DNA of 64,000 bases. Origin: Rhizoctonia solani. Lineage: Eukaryota; Basidiomycota; Agaricomycetes; Cantharellales; Ceratobasidiaceae. The translations under genes were made by a program, and so were the position numbers. The stretch lies in NCBI RefSeq assembly GCF_016906535.1, contig NC_057375.1, positions 1,116,001-1,180,000 of the forward strand, given 5' to 3'. Below, piece by piece: positions 52,295-63,760 of the stretch. Each line of letters starts with the position of its first letter. Position 1 is the first letter of the stretch. Below the pieces are notes generated by a model. That model saw only the letters and a program-made list of their open reading frames with translations, made no database searches and was not told where the DNA came from.

Positions 52295-53512
52295 AACTTG
52301 AACCAAACTCTTCCGCGCTCGTTCAATGGAGTACTTGGCACACAACTTCTAACTTTGTATCATCTAACCTCAATGGAGGTTTGATAAGTCGCCCCAAATT
52401 TGATGTAAACTATCCTTGCCTCAGCTCATAATTCGATCCCGCCGCTGGTTATGATTTGGCGAGATTCTAACCCTGGTCAGATGCTTCCTTCGCCACTCAT
52501 ATGATCGTAAAGCTGTTGCGGACTCATCCCGCGGGTCTTTGTAAGTCATAAACTCAGATAAACACGTTCGTCACAACTATCAGTGTGTCTATGTAAGATA
52601 TATTCATACTAGACTGCAAATGTGTACGTAAGTTTGTTAGGAGATAATCAATTAGCATATATTCATGTATTTGTAACCACCCTTGCAGCTGCCGAGCAAC
52701 TCTATGATTTCTTACATCAATGAAGAAAAGCGGGATAGTTTTTAGTGGCTGCTAAATCCTTTTCTTTTAAAGGTAAGTGTGCGTTATACGAGGCCAGGGC
52801 TCTCACTGATGGTCTGTGCCAGTGTCAGTGACCTCGTTCTCTTCAACGATCATAACCGGCGTCCACTCTTCCTCATCCATCGAAGACACAACCGCCACAG
52901 CTGCTGTCAATATTTGTGCCGATGGTCCAGAAGTACTTTGCACAAACGGAGCCCCAGCAGAACAATCTGCCAAGAGGTAACATGCCCCAACCTAACATAG
53001 GTATTTTATAATTTACAACACGATTAAACTGACGCTAGCCTCAGCAATGCAATTATGGTTGACTTGAAGTTACAATACAGTACTCATTATATTTGAAGTT
53101 CGTAATGTTAATTCAATAGCACCTTCGTCTTGGAGTAAATGGGGTTTAAACACCTCTGCTATTTGCTAGCAAGGTGGCTGTCGGGGTGAAGGAGCCGCTG
53201 CCGTTACCTTCACCGAGACGACCATGATGTTGCGCGGAGGCAAGTCATTCTAAAAAAAGGCTCCGGATTCTAACCTAAAAAACAGCCACAGATGGTATTT
53301 ATATCACGGGCAATGCCAATGTATTGGCTAACTGGCGTCTGGACAACACACTCTTGCTGTCATCTGTAATGCAGCCAAGCCAAATTACGTTCGCTGTTAC
53401 CATTGTTGTATTCACCGCGAACTTTCCTGCGGATACGGCTATCTAATATAAGTATATCCCTAAATATAGTTAGGTTTTCACTTGAAAATCTGGCCCGAAT
53501 TGCTTGATTCAA
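52295..53512 (+). pseudogene. decayed GH15 glucoamylase with starch-binding CBM20
   Basis: Fragments appear in the correct family order. WHTTSNFVSSNLNGG and NTILAS, then FDPAAGYD followed by F-stop-PWSD (family FQPCSD), FVTTLAAAEQLYDFLHQ-stop, a stretch ending ADGPEVLCTNGAPAEQSAKR, LT-stop-SYNTVLI (family LTWSY), APSSWSKWGLNTSAIC, then CBM20 pieces VTFTETT, DGIYITGNANVLANW and PADTAI-stop-YKYI. A GC-AG intron (53240-53290) joins two CBM20 pieces in phase. The stops fit CAR-to-TAR and TGG-to-TGA changes. An intact enzyme would be secreted and release glucose from starch. N-terminal exons are missing or unrecognised. Confidence 0.75.
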
Positions 53513-53900
53513 TAACCGCCTTCAGGAGCTTAGAACCAGAATGATACCTGGTGCTAAGAGGTCTTTGAACTTGAGATATAAATTTTTATAGGTGAGTATC
53601 AGTAAGAGATACCTAACGAACGTTACTCGTTTCTCCACAAATAAACATATACGGTTGCGTTTCACCTGGACGTAGAATCATGGAATGGGAACCTAGATCT
53701 CTATTTGAATTAGAGCATCCCTTTTGCTCAAAAGATGTTTGTGCTATATATAAAGCGTGCCTCAGTGTTTGTCCATATCCTTTTCACACCCCCTCTTGAA
53801 ACAACGTTCCTTTTAAATCGGCCATTTTCGGTGTGCTTTCTCAACATTCCTTACGAGCTACACTCTGGCTCCCACAGGCCTGCTCTTTTAGCGTAACACC
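53513..53900. other. promoter region of the alkaline ceramidase gene
   Basis: Contains tgctatatataaagcg near 53741-53756, a good TATA box about 150 bases above the start, and a pyrimidine-rich leader. Confidence 0.5.
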
Positions 53901-55024
53901 ATGTCAGAACATATCGTTCGTGCCTTGGAGGCAGTCCATCGATCTGGACAAAAGGCGTACGGTTTTTGGGGAAACCATACCGCTACTATCGACTGGTGCG
54001 AGGTATGAGATGCCCATCCTTGCGTTCTTTAAGTTAACCACTCTGCCCCAATAGGATAACTATACTCACACACAATGTTGCCGAGTGGTATAATACAGTC
54101 TCCAACATTCCATTCATCGCTCTAGGCTTGTACGGCGCCTACTACTCTTTGAGTGAGATACCGAGTGCAATGCACCGATGGGCAATGCACCGATGGAGAT
54201 TCGCCGCTCCCCTTTTGGCATCGCTTGTGTTGGGCTTGGCTCGTTTATATTTCATGCGACCCTCAACTGGTACGCACAGGTGTTACTGGACGAGATGCCC
54301 ATGATATACGTTTCAAGTATGGTGTTGTATCTTGTACTTGCTCCTACCGATAGTGGAGGCCCGTTGAAATTGAAGCTTGGAATAGCCTCGGTGCCACTCA
54401 TCATCACCTGCCTTTAGTAAGTAGCCTATGTAATGAGTGGTAGCCAGAATTAACCGTTGGGTCCCATACATGTAGCCTAAAATTCCCCTATCCTGTCATC
54501 CACCAACTTTGTTTCGCCGGAATAATGTTATCGATTGCATATCGACTGATTGGTCTCCTGCGAAATCCTAAACATAGTTCCGATGCGGTATTCGATGCCA
54601 AGTACTATATAGTGACTGGTGTGGTGATGTTTATAGTGGCATTTGGCATCTGGAACATCGATAACACCTTTTGCGATTTTTGGACCATAATCCGTAGTCG
54701 GCTATGGCGGGACGAAATGGGCCCAAGCTTCAAAACACCCAGTCTTTCAGCCGCTATAGTTGGCGCTGTAACACAGGGACACGCGTGGTGGCACTTGCTC
54801 ACTGGTTGGGCTGTGCAAGAATGGCAGCAGGCGCAAGTTGTAAGTGAGATTTTTGGCTTGTGACGATATCTAGCAAATGGGCTCATGTGTCACAACTAGA
54901 TTTGATGCTTACAACTTCCCATCCCGATATGTTCATATTGCATTCCTATGATCGGCATTGTGCCAAGTGTGAGGAGGTCGCCGGAATTCGAAAGGCCCGA
55001 GGCGGAGGAATACTTGTTGGGTGA
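53901..55024 (+). CDS. alkaline ceramidase
   Basis: The start is ATG 53901 (MSEHIVRALEAVHRSGQ) and the stop TGA 55022-55024, with three or more introns. Family landmarks are present: YGFWGNHTATIDWCE at the N-terminus, AEWYNTVSNIPFIALGLYG, FIFHATLNWYAQVLLDEMPM with a catalytic/metal His, LKFPYPVIHQLCFAGIM, and GHAWWHLLTG with two further His. The enzyme splits ceramide to sphingosine and fatty acid in ER/Golgi membranes (YPC1/YDC1 class, seven helices). Three shifts (about 54085, 54237 and 54804) look like shortened homopolymers, and a 15-bp in-frame tandem duplication (54167-54196) repeats AMHRW. The C-terminal tail is poorly defined. Confidence 0.85.
54167..54196. repeat. perfect 15-bp tandem duplication in the ceramidase gene
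   Basis: gcaatgcaccgatgg occurs twice in direct succession. It keeps the reading frame and would duplicate five residues in a luminal or cytosolic loop. Confidence 0.85.
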
Positions 55025-55428
55025 CCGATTGATCATTTCGGTGCAACAATTCTAGTTTACTTAGCGGCTTTGGGTAATATATGTCGATAAATTTTAGATG
55101 TAAATGAGGGATATTCTACTGTTCATTTTATGTTACTGTTTGACTTCGCCCAAGCGTGGTCACTAAACGCAATCCAACTTTAGTGCATACAATTTGCTTG
55201 GGCTTGGGTTCTGATTACATAACCACAGCGACTGTCAATCTGACTTGATCACCACAAGGCAAACAGATCTTACCGCGACCCATTTCTTGCGAGCAGGAAA
55301 TCTTGTTAGAGAAGACAGGAGTAGTAAAACGTAATTTTTATAGGTGGCTCACTTAACGCCTTAGAATTGCTAAATCGCGTCTTGACCTCGGCAACGCCCT
55401 TTTATCAACTTTCACGTACTCATCTACC
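55025..55428. other. promoter and 3' flank between ceramidase and SNARE genes
   Basis: No gene recognised. Confidence 0.4.
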
Positions 55429-56286
55429 ATGTCCTCTATCTCATTAACAGCACTGTCTGCTCAAACTCTATCTCAAACTCGAGCTTCAAAGGTTTTCTAC
55501 TCTACCTGGATCACCCTCTCCTCCTCCCTCACTTATCACACAAATCACGCGAAACATGGACTCTCTTCGAACGAGCATATTGGATATGGAGGTTGAAGCG
55601 AAAAGGGAGAGAGGAAGTAAGGCCCCTTCGGGAGCAGTGGGAAAGAATGAGAAAGATGGTCGAGGATCAAGTTAATATTGATGGGTCAGTACACATTGAT
55701 CCGCATGTCAGCTCAGATATACATCGTGTTAATTACCTGGATAATATATTAGGTTGCCACCTGTTCGTGAACTACTCCCCCTCTGCCTCCCTCTTCTCCT
55801 GTTCCCAAGCGAAAGTCATCGAACGATGCAATATTCCAGCCATACAAGGATGAGCCTGCGCCTTATGAAGATGATGGTCCCTCACACGATGATATATTGT
55901 TACAGCAGCGACAAATGATGGACGGTTGTTTGAACTCTGTATATTTGTGAAATATTAATCGTTGGGAGCGAGCAGACCAAGATACCCACCTTGATAGACT
56001 GTCCCATTCTATCCGCAACCAACACGACATCTCCCTTCAAATCAATGAGGAACTCGAAGTACACACTGGCCTACTAGAGGCACTCGACCACGAACTTGAT
56101 CTACTGGAGATCGACTTTCCCGTGCCAGGAGACGGTTGGACCATGTGGCCCGCGTGCACGAGACAATGGTTGGTGCTGTTGTTCCTCGGGTACTGTTGGA
56201 GATTATCTAACCATATCCGATTCTCAGGTTCTGCAGTAGCGATCGGAGTACTCATTTTCGTTTTATTGATAGTGTTCAAAACCTAG
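55429..56286 (+). CDS. Qc-SNARE (Syn8/Tlg1-like t-SNARE)
   Basis: The start is ATG 55429 (MSSISLTALSAQTL) and the stop TAG 56284-56286. N-terminal helices (LRTSILDMEVEAK; RPLREQWERMRKM) precede a Pro/Ser linker (PPLPPSSPVPKRKSSNDAIF). The SNARE motif follows (QDTHLDRLSHSIRNQHDISL, QINEELEVHTGLLEALDHELD, then DRLSRARRRLDHVAR), and a C-terminal anchor ends GSAVAIGVLIFVLLIVFKT. Such proteins drive membrane fusion at Golgi, endosome or vacuole membranes. The polar layer residue is Gln (QINEE), so it is Q-type. Two or three shifts (near 55600 and 56098) look like missing bases; the introns have good GT/AG ends. Confidence 0.8.
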
Positions 56287-56429
56287 TCCGCACAAAGAAG
56301 CGGGATACATAGCTTTTGGTTTCTTGTATGTATTATAGGACATTGCAATCGTTGGTTTAGAGTATTTACTATATACTGCGTAGCTCTCAACAAACATTTG
56401 AATGCCTGTTAACGACACCAGCGAACACG

Positions 56430-57697
56430 TTACTGGACCATCTTCCAGTTCCCTCTTTCCCCACTCTGGATTACAAACGTCAGCTCCTTAACGTCGGATC
56501 AGTTGGTTGAATTTCACTTACGGGATTGATCCAGGTATCCTTCTTCGATCTCATCCTTGGCCGGTGTCGCTTATACCACTCCCATGTAAACCGCATGACC
56601 TCTCCGTCTGCACCAAATGGACTCGGGATTTCCGAATACCCAGGTCGCGCTGTCGGATGGCGAACGTACACTGCTGAGCATGTATTGAATGCGGGTTCGA
56701 TATACGCTGGGATGAAGAGATGCGGAGAAGCATAGGCAGGGAGCGAGAACGATGTACCACGATGGTTGAGCACTGTGGCCTTGTATGGGCTTAATAAATG
56801 TCTTTGGTAAGTCCTCGAGCGCGGATCTGGGTTTCGTTGTGGGCGGATCGAAGGGTTAGTGGAGGATGCCTCAGACGCGGTATTTGGCTTTTCCTCGGCT
56901 TTGGTGGTCGCTGCCTCTACTTGACCCTCAGGTTCTGAGACGTCCTTTGGAGTTTCGTTCACTTCCTTTTTGGGGAGTATCCTCAATGGTGACTGAACGA
57001 CCTTTAGCATGTCTATCGCAGATGGATCGACGGATACCATATCTCCTGGATTTAGGAGCACATTGGGATTTGTTTGCTAAACATAGACAATGGATAAATT
57101 TGATCCTTATGATCATATGCGGCACCACCCACCTTTTTCCGTTTAGTTTAACTTGCCGTGGACCACAAGTTGCCGTGCCTGCCATGCACTAGTCGCAAAA
57201 CAGCATCTGAAGATAAACACATCCAATCGTCGCTCGACTTCGACGAGCATCAAACTTGTCACGGGTGTGGGACTGAGTAGAGCTCCGTTGAGACTGAAGC
57301 TTTCTGCCCGTATAGATTGACTGCTTTCGTCGTCGTGGAGGAAGTCGACGGGCGGGTGCTGGGTAAACCTGAAGGAAGGAACCAGCGCTGGAAACGTTTC
57401 TCTGCTATCAGTCTCCGTGATAGGCTCGTATGTATCGTTTGGCGGCCCAACGTTGCTGAAATAGTGTTTTCGAGGATTTTGTGAACTTGACGCCCGCAGT
57501 TCCTGGTCCGATTGATCGATTCCAGATTGACCAAAGGTTAACTGCTTTCCAGCTCTAGGTGCGAAACAGTATTCAAGGAACGGAGAAGAAATGAAATCGA
57601 TGAAGTATCAGAGTTTGAAGGAGCTGTGATTATATGCGATGAAATCTTACCATTCGCGGGAGGCTTCGCGCCAAGTTGAAGACATTGGCGTCCTCAT
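56430..57697 (-). CDS. NAM9: mitochondrial small-subunit ribosomal protein uS4m
   Basis: Probable start at ATG 57697 (the frame needs one added G to read DANVFNLARSLPRM). The S4 RNA-binding domain is clear: VEVERRLDVFIFRCCFATSA, WQARQLVVHG, then, after an intron, NVLLNPGDMVSVDP. A lysine/glutamate-rich linker leads to the C-terminal block SFSLPAYASPHLFIPAYIE, CSAVYVRHPTARPGYSEIPS and RFTWEWYKRHRPRMRSKK, typical of fungal uS4m. The last exon probably ends SGERGNWKMVQ at 56430. Ribosomal protein uS4 helps start small-subunit assembly in the mitochondrial matrix. Shifts at about 57690 and 57160 are single missing bases in G-runs. Confidence 0.8.
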
Positions 57698-58533
57698 TGT
57701 TGAGCTCAGACTGCACGGTGAGAGGAGCTCAGAGAAATGCAGTCACGTGAAGAGAAATCGTGTAATGTAACCCATTACAAAGCTCAATAAGCCATGTATG
57801 TATAGCAACAAATCTCAATACTCGAGGTAGTGTAACCTCAACTTATCAAATATGCGCGCAGCAATTCGACAGGCCCTAGAAGAAAGTCGAGCAATATTAA
57901 TAGATTCTTGCACAGAATGAAGCGCGAAAATCAATGGAGTAATTCAAATCAAAAATTCAGTCTCACTTCCCAACTGTTCTGGTCTTCCCTGAGCATACAT
58001 AAGGAAAGAGGTCCCATCACAACCACCTCGAGTTCTATTAACGAGGCAGTCCCACATGCCGATTCCTCGTGGGTTCTATAGGGGTCAGATTGCGTTTCAT
58101 TCATTTCCTCGCCACCTGAGCCCTGATAGAAGGGTAGGCGAGACGCTAAGCTAAAGATATTGCTGGATATATATAGCCGATATGAGATTAGTATTGAGAG
58201 ATCCTTCTCGTAATGGCCGGCGGTTATTCAACTTGGATCAAACTCATGCTCCAATCAAGTTGGCGTCGTCGTACGTCACTGATTCAGTAGTTGAGCGGCC
58301 TTTTGGGTTCGCGGATTTCTGTAAATGGCATAGTCTAGCCGCTCCCATCACAAAAGTACCGTGGTATCCGTAGGATTGTATCGTTCACATTGTTGGAATT
58401 CACGTTAGCCACTGGTCAAGCTAGAGCAGCCCAGTGTCGTATCGCACAATCCCTCGATTCGATAGGCAACGGTACAAGTTATTTTACATTGGCTTATGTT
58501 ACAGGCAATTTAAGACTTGGGCAAATAGTGCAA
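57698..58533. other. intergenic region, no gene supported
   Basis: Contains a TATA-like tatatatag near 58165-58175 with no convincing downstream gene, and AT-rich sequence otherwise. The plus-strand frames at 58182-58373 and 58390-58614 overlap the metallothionein-like gene region and have no motif. Confidence 0.4.
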
Positions 58534-58814
58534 TTATTTGGAGTGCTTGGGGCAGCCGTCGCACTTGCAGGTATCAGGAGCGCTAGAGACGATGGTCAGC
58601 ACCATTCGCTATAAAGAAGAAGGGTAGACTGCTCACCAGTTGCAGTCATCCTGATAGCATCGATAGAAATAATAGAAGATTAGCTTGGAAGTTTCGAAGG
58701 TCGCCCTTGCTTCAACTTACACCGCAGAAGTTAACGATGGACGTTCTGCGATACATCGCGTTAGCACACGGCTTCAAGGACAAAGTAGACGGCCAGGAAA
58801 CTCACAGCAATCAT
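58534..58814 (-). CDS. metallothionein-like small cysteine-rich peptide 1
   Basis: Four tiny exons fit: ATG ATT GCT (58814-58806), TSIVNFCG (58745-58721), DDCN plus two bases (58650-58637), and CAPDTCKCDGCPKHSK ending TAA (58582-58534). The introns are 60, 70 and 54 nt with GT...AG ends. The peptide has six Cys in about 31 residues, in CxC and CxxC pairs, with no aromatic core, which is the pattern of fungal metallothioneins that bind Cu, Zn or Cd in the cytosol. Exon 2 carries one base too many for the first junction, so either that base is an error or the start is ATG 58756 (MYRRTSIVNFCG). A TATA box at 58898-58905 lies about 85 bases above the start, suiting an inducible gene. A similar exon pair appears at 63867. 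Confidence 0.55.
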
Positions 58815-58897
58815 AATTAATTGGAGTGTTTGAAGAGTGGATATGTAGATAGTGGATGAGCGGATTGTGCTGAAGATGAAGGAGAGCCTCGGATGGT

Positions 58898-58905
58898 TTA
58901 TATAG
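58898..58905 (-). promoter_or_regulatory. TATA box of metallothionein-like gene 1
   Basis: On the minus strand tatataaa lies 84 bases above the ATG at 58814, a usual distance for a fungal TATA-driven gene. Confidence 0.6.
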
Positions 58906-60289
58906 CCAGTCAAGTAGCGGGGATAGCCAGTACCATTGGTGTTACGAAACGCCTTGCTGAATGGCTGGAGGACACCGGTGAGATCCGACGATCGTTCGGC
59001 CAATGGCATGAAGCCTTTCGCTCCAGCTACGCCAAATCAACTCACCTGACGGTGCTCTCGGCGTGATCCCAGGTTCTGGTCGCGGCAGACGGCCCCAAGC
59101 CTGCGCACATGTGCCTCGTGCCATTTGAAAATATACATGTCCATCCCCTAAAGGTTGACATATCGGACCAAATTCCCATAGCAAGTTATCGTATCTCGTA
59201 CTGATGAATGCCACTGATAAGCCAAAGTGGCTGTAATAGACAGGGTGATGTCTAAATTCAACCTAGGAGGATAGATAGAGTTTGAGATCAAGAGCCTCTA
59301 GTGAAGTGGCCGCAACGTCGGTACAAGGTGAGGAGATGAATAGCGCGATAGTGCCTCACTGGCTATGGCTGAGTGAGATATTCAGCTCCATATGCGTGCT
59401 GTGTCATCATCCCAAAGCTACGAAATCGATGGGGTTCGGCCGATAACGACAAGAGAATGGATTGGGTCTAGGGGGGGGATCCTGTAGCCATATGAGGGTA
59501 AAAGGGAAGCGGCCGATGTAATATCAACAACAACATCAGTAAAGAATAACACAGACACTTACTAGAAGCAATAGTACGCATCGTATGACCACGGATAATG
59601 ACACCGATATCTATATCTGAGGACCCCACCGAAATGGCTGCAAAAGACACGTGAAGCCAGCTCGCTGGCCGTCAATAGGCCACAAATCTAGGAGCGATCT
59701 TGTATCGAGAGGTACAGTTTAATTAGCATGAGGACAGGCGATAGATATTCTGTCGATTCTATGACATAATCAATTGGGCAACTGCAAGGTGATGGAAGAG
59801 AGAGGTCAAGCTCAGACCTGAAGACTATATATCCTACCGAGGATTGACGTGATCAGGGTTGAGGAGCAAATGAAAGATCTCGGGCGTGAGGTGCTGCAAG
59901 AATTGCGTGCCAGATACCAGATGGGGGTCTGCGCATACAGTTTATGTCATGACTGTGGGGGTACCCTCACGGTTGTCCCAACACCCTCCCAGTTACAACG
60001 AATCAACGTCCGACCAAAGGGTACACGTATATAGATACCATTATGCACCTCAGCCAAACTCGTCGAAGAAAGTGAGCCCAATGGCTGAGAAAAAGCGGAT
60101 TAAAATGTGATAAAATTGGTATGTGTCGTGGCTCAGTAGGACTAAGCGCTAGGCGCATCTAGCCTTTTGAGTTTGCTTGCGAGCCACCGAGCTATGCTCA
60201 GACACCGTCTCCAACAAGATGTGTGCTCAAAATCCTTCAGGGAGTGTCTGATTAATACACACTATCGATATATCTCTGGATCATCTTAA
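58906..60289. other. intergenic region, no gene supported
   Basis: Frames at 58942-59214 (minus), 59468-59650 (minus) and 59849-60034 (plus) lack motifs. The last (KDLGREVLQELRARYQM) looks somewhat protein-like but could not be extended by splicing. The helicase promoter lies at the right end. Confidence 0.35.
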
Positions 60290-62277
60290 ATGCTACTCTA
60301 CGGCCCCGACGCTCTCCACCACCTCTGCTCACGAATCCAGGAACCAACCGTCTGTTTAATCATAGCGTCAAGCCCCCTCTGGCTTCTCGGGGAGAAGAAT
60401 TCCCAAGATCTACCTCACGTATTGAATCCTCTTCTTCCTCTGTTCGCTCCAAAAAATTTTCACCAGACAAATTTCGTACTGTTGGCCCCGGACGGAGAGG
60501 CCGTTCCTATCTAGACCGGCCCGATGAAAGGAATAGTGGCAATGACTCAAGCCAGGCATCGCGTTCAAGCCGTAAACAGAGGATTAGAAGGCCACAGGGG
60601 GGGTTGGGATTATATCTACGATAATTACAAACCCCGAACACCGACTCCTAGCTCGAAGAACCGCAAAATGTTCAATCGCATCCCAAATGGGCCCAAGTTT
60701 CGATGTCTTATCTTCCATAAAATCTGTATTCCCGCACGTTGAGAAGCCCACGCAGGTCCAAGGAAGGCTTATACCAGCCATCATGCAGGGCCACGATGTT
60801 ATACTCATGGACGAGACTGGAAAGTGGCAAGTGGGTATGCGGGGAGTGAGTGCGGACAACTATTGATAGGCCCATTTACAGGACTTTTGGGAGCGTCCTC
60901 GCACTTCTTCCTGAGATAGCTCGACCTAATACTGGAATAACGACACTACATTGTTCTCATCGGGATTTGGCGTACCAAATTGAATCATGGTGTCAAAAGC
61001 TAGTCACCTCTCAGCCATCCACGTCGATCGACCCATCCACCGTAGTTCGAGTTATCGCTCGTCCGAATACTACCCTCAAATATTTGCGCAGATCCGAAAC
61101 AACCCTCCTCGCATCCTGGTGTCAACCCCGGGTGCTCTTGTCGACGCTATGACAAGTGGCCAAACTGCAGCTAAAAAACGACGCTGCGCCGGATTATCGT
61201 CGACGAGGTTGACGAGGTTGAAAATCCCCTTGCGATATCACAAAGTGCAGCTCCGGAACTATCACACCCCGAGGCCGCTCAGCCATCGATAACTACTTCT
61301 TCGCCTCATGTGGGAGGGACGACGACCCAAGCCGCAGATGGTCATGATGAGCGCGACGCTAACCCTCCATGTGCGGTCATGGTTATTCAAGCAAACGGAT
61401 GGATGTCAGAACGTGTGGTCAGGATACTGGAATTCAAGAAAAGATCGAGTCGGGCGAGTTTGAGTCTAGCGAACGTACTCTTGTCACTCATTCTGCAGTG
61501 GTGGTCGAGGCCGATGGGCGACTTCGCAATCTAAACGAGGAAGACCAAGAAGCTGATTCAAGTTCCGAAGAAGGAGAGCGAGGAATTTTGTCCGGGGATC
61601 CTGCGAGGAATTTTGTCCGGGGATCCTGAAGCCATCCTGGGACTTTTGGACCGGGAAGGCGATGGAGCTACTCTTGGCAGTCGACCAGGCCCGACGTATC
61701 AATTGCCCACACGACTCGCTAAAGGGATTACATTGCCTCCTAGCATCCTAGAAGCTGTCGCAACATCTGTCGCGCTCGACGTCAGCCACCGTGCACTTTT
61801 GGTGATTCCAAATGGAGTCTCAATCGGCCCGGTTGTGGAGGCCCTCAGAGAACTTGGTGTGGAGGCACGCACCTTGAACCTCAAAGACGAAATCGAACAT
61901 GTCTCAAATCGACTTGAAAACGAACAGGAAGTGCACTCCAAACCAAGTTCTGCAACAACTTCATCCGATCGTTCACTTGCCGAGGACGAAGGCGAAGATT
62001 TTGTATCGAATCCGACTTTGCTCATTGCAACGACCACGGCCGTACGCGGAATCGATATACCAACGCTTTCGCACGTTTATATCGTTGGAGGATTGGAATC
62101 AGAAGAAATTTATCGTCACGTTGCTGGTCGTGCGGGACGCTTTGGGATGCCAGGAACCGTCATCTCGTTGTAGGCGCTGACGAAGCCGAGAAACTAGTAG
62201 GTGGGACGGGAGAGCGTCGGATACGAAAGATATTCGAACGAATTGGCGTTTCAAATGTCCCATTCCCTCACATTTAG
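60290..62277 (+). CDS. DEAD-type (DEVD) RNA helicase, probably mitochondrial
   Basis: The likely start is ATG 60290 and the stop TAG 62275-62277. The Arg/Ser/Pro-rich N-terminus (LRPRRSPPPLLTNPG) resembles a mitochondrial presequence. Next come a Q-motif-like block (FPHVEKPTQVQGRLIPAIMQ), motif I DETGSGK (readable only after removing one A), HRDLAYQIESW, motif Ib ILVSTPGALVDAM, motif II IIVDEVDEVE, and the C-terminal domain with RALLVIPNGVSIGPVVEAL, TTTAVRGIDIPTLSHVYIVG and HVAGRAGRFGMPGTVISL. It would unwind RNA with ATP. DEVD instead of DEAD is a variant of motif II. A 25-bp duplication (61578-61627) and single-base shifts at 60292, 60818 and 62171 break the frame. Confidence 0.75.
61578..61627. 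repeat. 25-bp perfect tandem duplication in the helicase gene
   Basis: A 25-base unit starting gcgaggaattttgtccgggg occurs twice without spacer. With one copy removed, ERGILSGD joins PEAILGLLDREG in one frame; with both, the frame shifts and stops. It is either a real lesion or an assembly artefact. Confidence 0.85.
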
Positions 62278-62938
62278 ATTGATTACATGTAATTACCGTA
62301 TGTAGCAATTATCTATCATGCATTTTGTATTTCACCCCTCATGTCATGTGACTACTCCGGTAATCCCTCGAACTTGTCCGCTTGATAGATGGATCTTGAT
62401 CTTAGCGTAGGTATCGGGCCGCACTCTCAACACCTACGCTCGCATTAAATGGTGCTCTTGTTTGGGATATGATTAGTGGCCGATAGCACTATAACGGTGT
62501 CTGATCCTCACCACAAGGGTACCCGCAGCCACACATCCAAGGTGGCAATCTCGGCGAACATGATCAATATTGGGAACGTGTACCACCACAGTAGGATGCT
62601 CTGACTGAGTCGATTTCGGAATGTCTGTACCGTATATGCGCCAGTTTAACTTGCACCTGGTTTAACCCCAAGTCTCTTTTGATTCCCCCGCTGTCTATTC
62701 GTGATAACGCCCTTTGCCTCAGCTTTCGCCTCGTTCCTTGTCTAAAACGCAGCAGCATCATGATTATCCCTCCCTCCCTCCTTGAGCTCTGGGCCTACTT
62801 ATTATTTCTTATTTGATCCTGAGTGAGCATTGCATGTGAGTTGTCATTCTTTCGGCACTTTTCAACGTATCACCACGTATCTAAGTACCTGCACCTCTCT
62901 CTCCTCTTTCGCCCTCACCCACATGCTCGGAATGAACT
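62278..62938. other. intergenic region, no gene supported
   Basis: Nothing recognised. Confidence 0.4.
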
Positions 62939-63760
62939 ATGAACGCTGATTCCACGCTTTCCTCTCAGGTTTCGACTCTGCCCCATCTAGAAGAACCCGG
63001 CTCTCCGACTTGGCGTAGCACTATCCCTGTATCGCAATGTTTGGTGCCTGAAAATACACCACCTCCACTGGACTATACCATATAAAGGCACCAGGGAGAC
63101 AGAGCTGCAAACCAACGCTCTTCATGGCCCAACCCTCAACTTCGAGCACTCATAAGTCGCCCGTCCTTATGGTCATGGCATCCATCGGTGTAACGCTGCT
63201 TTGATAGTTCTGCAATCACCCGAGTGGCTCAAGATGAGTTTCTAGGACGATCCTAGTTCTGTCATCCCGTAAATCACTGTACGTATGGAATTATTCTGCA
63301 TAATGCGAAGGACAGTATCGCCTATCACCCGCGGGACACCATACCCCCAGACCCCTAGAAAACCTTGTTTTATTTCGATTCCTCCCCTCGGCTATTTCTC
63401 TTCTTCCACCTTTTCATATATCTTTGGACTCCAAGCGATGAGAGCCGCAAAGCTCCAACCGAGAAAGTCCAGAATTCAGGATTTCGGCATGAGATATTTG
63501 ATGGATGGACGCTGCGGTAATTTCTGGATGGCCAATGATGGACTCTTCCGGCATCCTATTCACCGTTTTGGTTTGCTTACTACCAAGGAATGGTGGATAG
63601 GGTTCGGACTCCGGCTCCATTGGTGCACCTTAGCTTCTACTTCAGGAAAACTTTACTCAATATCCCTGACATCTGCTCAGCCATTCGTTAAACCGCATGG
63701 TACGAACGCTCGTTCGGCAGGTTTCGTCCGACACCCCGGTTAGCTGGTCCCAAAGTGTAG
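62939..63760 (+). pseudogene. decayed gene of unknown family
   Basis: Coherent coding pieces with stops between them: MNADSTLSSQVSTLPHLEEP from ATG 62939, a piece YKGTRETELQTNALHGPTL, GHGIHRCNAALIVLQSPEWL, GIILHNAKDSIAYHPRDTIP, FIYLWTPSDESRKAPTEKVQ, FDGWTLR-stop-FLDGQ-stop-W, SYSPFWFAYYQGMVDRVRTP and LNIPDICSAIR-stop-TAWYERSFG. Several stops fit CAA-to-TAA or TGG-to-TGA changes; one change of frame near 63080 could be a lost base. I do not recognise the family. Confidence 0.4.

Noticed and set aside
60120..60210. Possible tRNA near the helicase promoter
   Set aside because: It has repeated gtggctc-like blocks but no T-arm or acceptor pairing.
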